Shown: piece by piece, positions 27,644 to 35,026 of the stretch | How the letters are laid out: the number at the start of each line of letters is the position of its first letter | How positions within the stretch are numbered: the first letter of the stretch is position 1 | NCBI RefSeq assembly: GCF_000008545.1 | Contig: NC_000853.1 | Coordinates: 1,502,465 to 1,566,464 of the forward strand | Direction of reading: 5' to 3' | DNA length: 64,000 nucleotides | Source: Thermotoga maritima MSB8 | GTDB taxonomy: Bacteria; Thermotogota; Thermotogae; Thermotogales; Thermotogaceae | Notes under the pieces: model-generated | The model's database searches: none | What the model was told of the DNA's origin: nothing | Seen by the model: the letters and a program-made list of their open reading frames with translations, nothing else | Program-made: the position numbers and the translations under genes

Positions 27644-28969
27644 ATGAGAGTGCTCCTCATAAATCCCTACAGCGGTGGGTACTACTACAGACTAGGTGCC
27701 GTCTATCCTCCCCTCGGTCTCATGTACATTAGTTCCTCCCTCAAGAGAAAAGGACACAGCGTGGCTCTGATAGACATGAACGTGGAGAAATTCGATCTGG
27801 AAAGGTTCAATTTCAGAGATTACGATGTGGTGGGGATATCTGCCGATACTGTGCGGTTTCCCGTTGTGGAAAGGATCGCAAAGAAGGCTAAAGCGCAGAA
27901 CGTAACGGTGGTGATGGGAGGCCCCCACGCGACAGCCTACTACCATGAGATCCTTCAGAAGGGACTCTGCGATTACGTCGTGCTCGGAGAAGGAGAAAGA
28001 GCCTTTTCAGATCTTGTAGAGAGCATAGCAAGCAATGAAAAATATCCTCTCATACCCGGTGTTGCCTACATGAAGGATGGAGAAGTAATAGCTTTGCCTT
28101 CTCGATTTTTGGAGAATCTGGACGATCTGCCGTTCCCCGATAGAGAGAAAGTCCATCTTTACAGAACGAAATTCGCGGGTGAGAGAGCGACGAGTCTGAT
28201 CACCTCAAGGGGCTGTCCTTTCAACTGCGAGTTCTGCAGTGCTTCTCAGTTCATGGGAAGGAGAATCAGGTGGAGAAGCATCGAAAACGTGATAGATGAG
28301 CTGAAAATCTTGAAAAAGTTGGGATACGGATCTGTCATCTTCTTCGATGACAACTTCACGATAAATCCAAAAAGAGTCGTGAATCTGTGCGAGGAAATGA
28401 TGAGGAAAGACCTTCGTTTCAAGTGGTGGGCGTTTTCGAGGGCTGATGAACTTCTGGGACGAGAAGATATGGTGGAAGCGATGTCGAAGGCCGGTTGTAG
28501 AATGCTTTTCATAGGTTTCGAGAGTGCGAACGATGAGGTGCTCGAGGAATACGGAAAGAATTTGAAATCAGATATAGCTTTCGACGTGATGAAGCTTTTG
28601 AAGAAGTACAAGGTAGACGTGTTTGCGAGCTTTGTGATTGGAGCGCTGAAGGACACGAGGAAAACCATAGAAAAAACCGTGAAATTCGCCAAAAAATTGA
28701 AAGCCTCCATCGTTCAGTTCTCCATTCTCACACCGTATCCCGGCACCGCCCTTTTCGAAAAACTGAAACACCTGATCTTTGAAAAAGACTGGAGAAAATT
28801 CGACGGGACGCACCTGGTTTTCAAGCATCCGAATTTCTCACCAAAGGAGCTGAGGAGACTCTTCATAAAGGCCTACTACGCCGTTTACACGTCACCGAGG
28901 CTGATATTCAGACGGGGCATACCGTTCCTTGTGCGTCTGCTCTTTTATAGAGAAGCCTATTTTCTCTGA
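27644..28969 (+). CDS. B12-binding-domain radical SAM protein
   Basis: A 441-aa radical SAM enzyme with an N-terminal cobalamin-binding-type Rossmann domain (about 1-140; VYPPLGLMYISSSL, VVMGGPHAT) and the radical SAM cluster motif CPFNCEFC near 190, then TIM-barrel motifs FFDDNFTINPKR and FIGFESAND. The class includes methyltransferases and ring-forming enzymes, and the substrate cannot be predicted. The ATG at 27644 has GAGGTG six bases upstream. It is monocistronic, and its end overlaps the convergent flgJ by 13 bp. Confidence 0.85.
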   Translation: MRVLLINPYSGGYYYRLGAVYPPLGLMYISSSLKRKGHSVALIDMNVEKFDLERFNFRDYDVVGISADTVRFPVVERIAKKAKAQNVTVVMGGPHATAYYHEILQKGLCDYVVLGEGERAFSDLVESIASNEKYPLIPGVAYMKDGEVIALPSRFLENLDDLPFPDREKVHLYRTKFAGERATSLITSRGCPFNCEFCSASQFMGRRIRWRSIENVIDELKILKKLGYGSVIFFDDNFTINPKRVVNLCEEMMRKDLRFKWWAFSRADELLGREDMVEAMSKAGCRMLFIGFESANDEVLEEYGKNLKSDIAFDVMKLLKKYKVDVFASFVIGALKDTRKTIEKTVKFAKKLKASIVQFSILTPYPGTALFEKLKHLIFEKDWRKFDGTHLVFKHPNFSPKELRRLFIKAYYAVYTSPRLIFRRGIPFLVRLLFYREAYFL

Positions 28970-29226
28970 GGAAGGCTGGAGATTTTCTTTCCACCGAGAC
29001 TCTTCATGACCATGTCAGCCAGAGGGCTCTGCTCTGCGGCGTGTTTCGAGTACTCCTGAAGGAGCATTTCTTTGAACCACTTCTCGGCAGTTGTTTCAGG
29101 TACGAGATCGTACTTCGGAATCGACTCGTACATCTCCTTGAAGATTCTGTAGAAGAGATCACTCACGAATTCAATGCTCGCGTCCCGCAGATTCTTTATA
29201 TTAGAAGAAACTCCGTAGACGAACAC
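28957..29226 (-). CDS. flgJ: FlgJ-like rod-binding protein (N-terminal domain only)
   Basis: A protein of about 89 aa matching the FlgJ rod-binding domain (EKWFKEMLLQEYSKH, SPLADMVMKSLGG). The muramidase domain found in E. coli-type FlgJ is absent, a common arrangement outside the gamma-proteobacteria, so rod growth through peptidoglycan would need another lysozyme. GTG 29226 with GAGGTGA five bases upstream is preferred over GTG 29235, which overlaps that site. It is the last gene of the flagellar rod/ring operon. Confidence 0.75.
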   Translation of the reverse strand: MFVYGVSSNIKNLRDASIEFVSDLFYRIFKEMYESIPKYDLVPETTAEKWFKEMLLQEYSKHAAEQSPLADMVMKSLGGKKISSLPQRK

Positions 29227-29236
29227 GCTTTTCACC

Positions 29237-30232
29237 TCACATGATTATGAGTTCTCCTGTAATGTATCCTGATTCATAGATCACCTGCAGAATGGCTATG
29301 ATGTCCTGAGGAGTGGCACCCGCTGCTTTGAGAGCGCTGACGAGATTGGAGATCGTGGCATCTTTATCTCCTATTTTTCCCCCGGTCACACTTATCGTGA
29401 AGTTTCCGTAGGAGATCACAAAGTCAGATAGTTTCACATCCCCTCCGAACAGAACGGTTCCTGTTCTTTCGTTCACCACAATTCTTGCCGGAACGTCTGG
29501 CTGAACTTCTATCTCTTCAACAAGCGAAAGAAATGTGATGAGGTCATCCTGGAACGCACTGGGAACGGTCAATTTGATGGCGGATGGATCGATGGCCTTT
29601 GCGAGATCCATCTCGAACTTCTCGTTTATCGCCCTCGCCACCCTGGCTGCGGTGGTGATGTCCGGCTGTCTCAGAAGGATCGTCACACTGTCTCCATCGA
29701 GCATGTCAGATGGAATGTCCCTTTCCACGATGGCACCCTCTAGAAGATAGCCAACCACTCTATACCTCTTTTGAAGATTGGAAGAGAGCTTTACGTCTTC
29801 TCCTCCGATGATCACGGAACCCTGCGCTACGGCGTACACCTTTCCATCGGCACCGTAGAGAGGTGTCTGGAGGAGATATCCACCCGCGAGTGATTTCGCA
29901 TCGGCTATGGAAGCGACCACACAGTCTATTCTCATGCCTTCTTTGGCAAAGGGAGGAATGTCTGCGAGAACCATCACAAGCGCTGTGTTCTTGGACTTCA
30001 GGTCGTTTTCCGAAACCTGAACGCCGAACTTTTTCATCATTTCGAGAAGAAGAGGAGAGTTCACGTTACCGGAATCTCCCGTTCCGTTGAGACCAACAAC
30101 GAGCCCTATTCCGAAGAGCTGGTTGTCACGGGCACCTCTGAAGAACGCTATGTCTTTTATCCTTGTGGTCACAGAGAACGAAAAGGTTATCGTCAGAACG
30201 ATGACCAGCAAAACGGCCAATCTCTTCTTCAT
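29237..30232 (-). CDS. flgI: Flagellar P-ring protein FlgI
   Basis: FlgI forms the periplasmic P-ring around the flagellar rod. The 331-aa protein has a signal peptide (about 1-21, KRLAVLLVIVLTITFSFS) and the conserved opening RIKDIAFFRGARDNQLFGIG with GLVVGLNGTGDSG. ATG 30232 has GAGGTGA five bases upstream. It follows flgH by 10 bp. Its presence implies a peptidoglycan-associated bushing despite the unusual toga envelope. Confidence 0.94.
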   Translation of the reverse strand: MKKRLAVLLVIVLTITFSFSVTTRIKDIAFFRGARDNQLFGIGLVVGLNGTGDSGNVNSPLLLEMMKKFGVQVSENDLKSKNTALVMVLADIPPFAKEGMRIDCVVASIADAKSLAGGYLLQTPLYGADGKVYAVAQGSVIIGGEDVKLSSNLQKRYRVVGYLLEGAIVERDIPSDMLDGDSVTILLRQPDITTAARVARAINEKFEMDLAKAIDPSAIKLTVPSAFQDDLITFLSLVEEIEVQPDVPARIVVNERTGTVLFGGDVKLSDFVISYGNFTISVTGGKIGDKDATISNLVSALKAAGATPQDIIAILQVIYESGYITGELIIM

Positions 30233-30242
30233 GTTCATCACC

Positions 30243-30842
30243 TCATGTGAAGAGTCCTGCTAAGAACGCGAGTATCTTGTCGAAGAAACTCTCTTTTCCG
30301 GGTTCCTCGCTGAAAACGAGTTTCCCGTTCACCCATATCTCGGAATCTGCAAGCTTGGAGGAATCCACCTCGTTTCCTATCTCTATGTCGTCTGGCCTCA
30401 CTTTTCCCTTCACAATGATTTCCTGATAGTCCTTGTCCACCTTTATCGTTTTTCTTCCCTCCACCACGAGGTTGCCGTAGGGATCGATGTCGACGACCAC
30501 CGCCGAAATCTTCGCCACTACGGAAGACTGCACCTTTCCACCGCGCTGTCTCTCAGGAGAGTTGTTGTTTATAGGAATGAAGTTGTTGAGGTTGACACCT
30601 GCGGCTGCGTTCACAACGTTTCCCAAGATGTTCAAAAGGGTTTTCTGAATCTCGAGGCTTTCCCTCTCAGAAGACACGTTGTTGCTTTCCCGGATCACGA
30701 TAGTGAGGATATCCCCAACCTTCGAGGCCTTCTTTATGGAAAGGAGGTTTTTGTACTCGGATTCGCCCGCGGAGTTCCAAATTGAGAAGGGGAAGATGCT
30801 TGTCGCGAAAACGATCAACAGCACGATTGATATCCTTCTCAC
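30243..30842 (-). CDS. flgH: Flagellar L-ring protein FlgH, lacking the lipoprotein cysteine
   Basis: FlgH builds the outer-membrane L-ring. The 199-aa protein has the family segments KVGDILTIVI and VEGRKTIKVDKDYQEIIVKG. Its signal peptide (about 1-20) has no lipobox; the whole protein contains no cysteine, whereas proteobacterial FlgH is an N-terminally acylated lipoprotein. It therefore probably sits in the toga or outer membrane without a lipid anchor. The start overlaps the end of flgA by 4 bp. Confidence 0.9.
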   Translation of the reverse strand: MRRISIVLLIVFATSIFPFSIWNSAGESEYKNLLSIKKASKVGDILTIVIRESNNVSSERESLEIQKTLLNILGNVVNAAAGVNLNNFIPINNNSPERQRGGKVQSSVVAKISAVVVDIDPYGNLVVEGRKTIKVDKDYQEIIVKGKVRPDDIEIGNEVDSSKLADSEIWVNGKLVFSEEPGKESFFDKILAFLAGLFT

Positions 30843-31699
30843 TCTACCACCTCCAGAATTCTCAGCACGGGTCCTCTCTCAACTCTTCCAAAGACGTATT
30901 TTCTGCTCTCTACGTTCATCGCCCTCACCGTTTCACCGAGATAGCCGTTTTCCAGAACCTCAACGAACGTTGTTACCTTTATGCTGCCCATGTCCACGTA
31001 AGCTGGAACCACCTGGCCTTTCACCACGTCGGGGGGATCTTTCACCATGTCTGCCGTCAAAACAGTTCCTTCTTTCAGGTATCTCCTGGATATCTTTCCG
31101 ACCACCTCTGAAACGTCGAAGAACGGCTCTCCATAGATCTCGAACACGTTTCTCTTTTCCAGTCTCACGTCTTCTTCCTTTATCACATCGCCCACATTTA
31201 TATTTCTCTTCAGAACCACCACATTCCTTTCTTTGCGTAGCAACATGTTGAGGGTCACGTAAGTGTCTGGAAACCTCAGAAAGACGCTGAAGAGATTTTT
31301 CGAGATTTTCGTTACTCTGATCGTTTGAGGTTCAAATTTCTCCGGCAGAGTTCCAAAGGTCTTCACCACGAAGGCTTCGAAGTCTTTCGCTTCCGCTTTC
31401 TTTCCTATCTCTTCGAAAACAGCGTTTTTGAGACTGCTGTATCCTTCCACAGTTATTCTCACGTTTTCTGGGCCTGTGAAATCGTACTCCGGAAATTTTG
31501 TTCTGAGAAGATCTCTGGTTACAAGATATTCGAGCCCCGGCAGGAGAATCATCAGATTCTTTTCAGATTCTACTTTTTCGATCGTGATGTCATCTAAGAA
31601 AAGAACTCCTGGCGAAGCCAGGAGCGTTTCCTTCAACGTCAGAGTTTCAGAAAAGAGGAAGGAGGAGATGAGCACTATCAGAATCAAAAGGACCTTCAT
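30839..31699 (-). CDS. flgA: Flagellar P-ring assembly chaperone FlgA
   Basis: FlgA, a periplasmic chaperone for P-ring assembly, 286 aa. A signal peptide (about 1-17, KVLLILIVLISSFLFS) is followed by a divergent N-terminal half and a SAF domain (about 160-230, VVVLKRNINVGDVIKEEDV). The C-terminal segment ending ESRKYVFGRVERGPVLRI matches the family. It overlaps flgH by 4 bp and lies six bases after flgG. Confidence 0.88.
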   Translation of the reverse strand: MKVLLILIVLISSFLFSETLTLKETLLASPGVLFLDDITIEKVESEKNLMILLPGLEYLVTRDLLRTKFPEYDFTGPENVRITVEGYSSLKNAVFEEIGKKAEAKDFEAFVVKTFGTLPEKFEPQTIRVTKISKNLFSVFLRFPDTYVTLNMLLRKERNVVVLKRNINVGDVIKEEDVRLEKRNVFEIYGEPFFDVSEVVGKISRRYLKEGTVLTADMVKDPPDVVKGQVVPAYVDMGSIKVTTFVEVLENGYLGETVRAMNVESRKYVFGRVERGPVLRILEVVE

Positions 31700-31705
31700 A
31701 ACTCA

Positions 31706-32491
31706 TCATCTCTTCACATTCGTGGCTGTTCTGAGCATCTCATCGGCTGTCTGGATAACTCGAGAATTGAATTCGTAGGCCCTCTGTGCTGTGATCATGT
31801 CCACCATTTCCCGCACCACATCAACGTTGGACTTCTCCAGAAAGCCCTGCTTTATAGCACCGAAGCCGTCCTGTCCTGGAACACCCTCGATGGGGTCTCC
31901 AGAGGCTGGAGTTGCGATATAGAGGTTGTCTCCTATGGATTTCAAACCAGATGGGTTCACGAATCTCACAAGGGTGATCGTTCCAAGTTCCTGTATCGTA
32001 CCATCCTGGAGTTCGGCGGAGACGATTCCATCGGGAGAAACGTTTATCGAGACGGCGTTTTCAGGTATGGTGATTTCCGGTACCAGAAGAAGTCCGTTGG
32101 AAGTGACTATTCTTCCTTCACTGTCCATCTTGAAGCTTCCGTCTCTTGTATAAGCGATTCTACCGTCCTGAAGCTGGATCTGGAAAAATCCGTCTCCGGC
32201 TATCGCAAGATCAAGCGCGTTTCCCGTTTGCTCGAAATTACCCAAGGTGAAAATGCGCGTCGTCGCTGCCGTTCTCACCCCGTGACCCACGTAGAGTCCT
32301 GTTGGAAGAGATGACGTCGCGGCGGTTGGAGTTCCAGCGTTCTTCACGTACTGATAGAGAAGGTCCTGGAACTCTGCCCTCACTTTTTTGTAGCCTGTTG
32401 TGTCCACATTGGCGAGGTTGTTCGCTATGGTATCGAGTTTGAACTGCTGTGCTGACATCCCCGTTGCCGCAGAGTAAAGCGATATCATCAT
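31706..32491 (-). CDS. flgG: Flagellar distal rod protein FlgG
   Basis: FlgG, 261 aa, forms the distal rod. The N-terminal rod motif TIANNLANVDTTGYKK and the C-terminal EKSNVDVVREMVDMITAQRA give the terminal coiled-coil pair typical of axial proteins; the core has AIAGDGFFQI. GGAGGTGTTGAGC precedes the ATG. It follows the related FlgF-like gene by 17 bp. Confidence 0.93.
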   Translation of the reverse strand: MMISLYSAATGMSAQQFKLDTIANNLANVDTTGYKKVRAEFQDLLYQYVKNAGTPTAATSSLPTGLYVGHGVRTAATTRIFTLGNFEQTGNALDLAIAGDGFFQIQLQDGRIAYTRDGSFKMDSEGRIVTSNGLLLVPEITIPENAVSINVSPDGIVSAELQDGTIQELGTITLVRFVNPSGLKSIGDNLYIATPASGDPIEGVPGQDGFGAIKQGFLEKSNVDVVREMVDMITAQRAYEFNSRVIQTADEMLRTATNVKR

Positions 32492-32508
32492 TGCTCAACA
32501 CCTCCGGT

Positions 32509-33258
32509 TCATTTCAGACTGGCGAGTGAATTGATCAGCTTTCCGTTTAGTTCGTCGTTCACTGTCACTGCTCTCTGCGATAACTCGTAGTGTCTCATCG
32601 CTGAGATCATATCCACCATGGCTTTCAGGGCATCCACATTTGATTTTTCTACGTATCCCTGCATAATCCTAAAGTTCTCCGAAGGTGATGGATTCTCGCC
32701 TGTGAAGAGTGTGTTTCCAAATTTTTCTGGGTTTTCCAGATTGTACACACCGATCCTGGTGACAATGTTTCCATATGCGTCTCTCACGTAGCCCTCTTCG
32801 TCCACGGTGAAATCATCGAAGAATCTGACTCTTTCACCGTTTTCATCGAGGAGATAGCCTCCGTAATTCGTAACGATGTATCCCTCGCTGTTCACAGTGA
32901 ATTCCCCGTTTCTTGTGTAGTACTCTCCTCCGTTGAATTCTATTCTGAAGAATCCTTCTCCATTTATCGCGAGGTGGTAAGGAACGTCTGTTTCCTCAAC
33001 AGGACCCTGGGAGAGATCTGTTCTGACCTCGTCGAGAACGGTAGCGTACTCCAGAGGACCGATCGGCACTTTTTTCGTTCTGCTCTCCACCGGGTTTGGC
33101 TCCTGCCTGAACACCTCTCGTCTCAGGTAGGCCCTGAAGGCTTCCCGGTCCTGTTTGTAGCCTGCAGTGTCAACGTTTGCCAGATCGTTGGCGATTCTAT
33201 CGAGTTTAGCCATGTCGACAAGCATTCCCATCGCGGCGTTGTATATGCCCCTCGTCAT
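32509..33258 (-). CDS. flgF: Flagellar proximal rod protein FlgF (FlgG paralogue)
   Basis: A 249-aa rod protein paralogous to the next gene. RIANDLANVDTAGYKQDR is the N-terminal rod motif, AINGEGFFRIEF the core, and VEKSNVDALKAMVDMISAMR the C-terminal helix. Paired flgF-flgG order and the shorter, more divergent sequence argue for FlgF. ATG 33258 has GAGGTGATG just upstream; the frame extends to 33282 within the mreB end. It lies 4 bp after the mreB paralogue. Confidence 0.88.
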   Translation of the reverse strand: MTRGIYNAAMGMLVDMAKLDRIANDLANVDTAGYKQDREAFRAYLRREVFRQEPNPVESRTKKVPIGPLEYATVLDEVRTDLSQGPVEETDVPYHLAINGEGFFRIEFNGGEYYTRNGEFTVNSEGYIVTNYGGYLLDENGERVRFFDDFTVDEEGYVRDAYGNIVTRIGVYNLENPEKFGNTLFTGENPSPSENFRIMQGYVEKSNVDALKAMVDMISAMRHYELSQRAVTVNDELNGKLINSLASLK

Positions 33259-33262
33259 AACA

Positions 33263-34273
33263 TCACCTCGAATAGGTTTCACACACGGTTTTCAGGAGCT
33301 TCTCATCTTCGAGGAGAATCCCCGTTCCTCTTGCGACGCAGGTTATGGGATCGTCTGCCACGATCGTCTTCACGTGTATCTCATCGTATATGGTTCTGTC
33401 CAGTCCTCTGAGCAGTGCACCTCCACCGGTCAGACGAATGCCGTTGTTTATGATGTCGGCAGAGAGTTCTGGTGGTGTTCTTTCCAAGACATTCTTGAGC
33501 TTTGTAAGAAGCGCAAAAATGATGGGTTCGATCGCTTCTCTCACGTCTTCCGAGCTCACGCGGTCTGTTCTCGGAAGACCCGTCACCACATCTCTTCCCT
33601 TTATTTCTATTTCGTAGTTTTCGAAAGCGGGATGTGTTTTTCCTATTCTTTTCTTGATCTCTTCAGCGGTGGATTCTCCGATAATGAGACCGTATTTTTT
33701 CCTTATGAACTTCACGATGGCCTCGTCCATCGCGTCTCCGGCCATTCTAACAGACTCTCCCACCACCGTGCCGCCGAGACTGATGACCGCTATGTCCGTG
33801 GTTCCTCCTCCGATATCCACCACCATGTTTCCCTCTGAAGCCATCACATCTATTCCGGCACCTATCGCGGCTGCGATCGGTTCAGAAACGATGTGAACCC
33901 TTCTAGCACCAGCGTTCAAACCGGCTTCGAACACCGCTCTTTTTTCTACCTCTGTTATTTTCGTGGGAACACCTATGATGAGAGAAGGTTTCACGAAGCT
34001 GAACCTTCCTATGATTTTCTTCAGAAAGTTTCTTATTATCGCTTCGATCATTCTGTAGTCCGCTATCACACCGTCTTTCATGGGTCTTATCGCTTTGAGG
34101 CCTTCTGGAGTTTTACCGAGCATCTTCTTCGCTTCTTCTCCTATGGCGACGATTTCCCCGGTTTTTTCTGAGATCGCAACGACAGAAGGTTCGTGCAGAA
34201 CAATTCCTTCTCCTCTCTTGTAAACGATTATGGATGCTGTTCCAAGATCTATTCCGATGTCACCTCTTGGCAT
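33263..34273 (-). CDS. mreB: MreB-family actin-like protein (second MreB-type paralogue)
   Basis: A 336-aa bacterial actin. ATP-binding loops: GIDLGTASIIVY (phosphate 1), VVDIGGGTTDIAVISLGG (phosphate 2) and RLTGGGALLRGLD (adenosine). The well-known T. maritima MreB used for crystallography begins MLRKDIGIDLGTANT and differs clearly from this sequence, so this is a paralogue. It leads into flagellar rod and ring genes, so a role in placing the flagellum or local wall synthesis is possible but inferred. GAGGAGG precedes the ATG. Confidence 0.9.
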   Translation of the reverse strand: MPRGDIGIDLGTASIIVYKRGEGIVLHEPSVVAISEKTGEIVAIGEEAKKMLGKTPEGLKAIRPMKDGVIADYRMIEAIIRNFLKKIIGRFSFVKPSLIIGVPTKITEVEKRAVFEAGLNAGARRVHIVSEPIAAAIGAGIDVMASEGNMVVDIGGGTTDIAVISLGGTVVGESVRMAGDAMDEAIVKFIRKKYGLIIGESTAEEIKKRIGKTHPAFENYEIEIKGRDVVTGLPRTDRVSSEDVREAIEPIIFALLTKLKNVLERTPPELSADIINNGIRLTGGGALLRGLDRTIYDEIHVKTIVADDPITCVARGTGILLEDEKLLKTVCETYSR

Positions 34274-34339
34274 TTTAAAACCTCCTCGTCATGATATTTC
34301 TTCTTCAAAATGTGCTTTTCCTAAGAATTAAAAAAAATC

Positions 34340-34415
34340 TGGTGTGCCTGGCGGGACTCGAACCCGCAACCTCTGGATCCGGAGTCCAGCGCTCTATCCG
34401 TTGAGCTACAGGCAC
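34340..34415 (-). tRNA. tRNA-Arg (anticodon CCG)
   Basis: A 76-nt cloverleaf with encoded CCA. The acceptor is GTGCCTG/CAGGCAC, the anticodon stem-loop is CTGGA-CTCCGGA-TCCAG with anticodon CCG (decodes CGG), and the T-loop is GGTTCGAGTCC. The 5' end overlaps the last 10 bp of ruvX. Eight Ts follow two bases after CCA on the minus strand. No own promoter is evident; it is probably processed from the recJ-ruvX transcript. Confidence 0.96.
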
Positions 34416-35026
34416 ACCAGCCTACCGTTTTCTTTCAGGTATTTCTTCAACTCTTCGCAGTTTTTTCCAGAAATGATCAGGTCGTACTTCTTTTCCCAAA
34501 GTTCTCTTCCAACGAAGTATCCATTTTTACTGTAGAAATAAGCAAGAACCGGATTTTTCGTGACCACATCAACTTCTCTTGCTTCGATGTTCAAAGAAGG
34601 ATCTGGGAACTCGTACAGGAGAACTTCTCCATCGACTTTTTCCAAAGCCAAATCGACTTTTTTTCTTGGATCTGTGACTTTTTCACATACCGAGGAATTC
34701 TCGAAGAAAGACTGAAAAATCAGAGCGGCGCTCACGGCGTCATCTCTCTTCGAGATTCTTTCTCCTATTTTCGTGGTGAGTCTTTCGTCACAGAGATATG
34801 TTTCGTACTCTTTTGAAAATTTGAAGGCAACCGCGACTGTTTTGAACGTCTGCTGGGTGTATTTTCCACTCATTGAAAGAGGCAATCCAAAGATTATTTT
34901 ATCAGGTTTCAGCTTTCTGATGAATTCCTTCAGGTTTTTTGTGGGTATCACAAGACTTTTTTGAGGAAGAATTTCTCCAAATGCGACTCCACACTTCCTT
35001 TCTCCGTAATCCACAGCGACTATCAC
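34406..35026 (-). CDS. ruvX: RuvX/YqgF-like nuclease with C-terminal extension
   Basis: A 206-aa YqgF/RuvX protein, an RNase H-like fold implicated in 16S rRNA 5'-end processing and Holliday junction resolution. Motifs: VAVDYGERKCGVAFG, IIFGLPLSMSGK, CDERLTT. The family is usually about 140 aa; here about 70 further residues follow. The GTG at 35026 overlaps the recJ stop as GTGA; the frame extends 36 bp further. The stop codon TAG lies inside the tRNA-Arg gene (its bases 8-10). Confidence 0.82.
   Translation of the reverse strand: MIVAVDYGERKCGVAFGEILPQKSLVIPTKNLKEFIRKLKPDKIIFGLPLSMSGKYTQQTFKTVAVAFKFSKEYETYLCDERLTTKIGERISKRDDAVSAALIFQSFFENSSVCEKVTDPRKKVDLALEKVDGEVLLYEFPDPSLNIEAREVDVVTKNPVLAYFYSKNGYFVGRELWEKKYDLIISGKNCEELKKYLKENGRLVCL

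Noticed and set aside
34321-34339. T-run after tRNA-Arg as an intrinsic terminator
   Set aside because: There is no hairpin other than the tRNA itself before the Ts, so I cannot call it a terminator; mreB may be partly read through.
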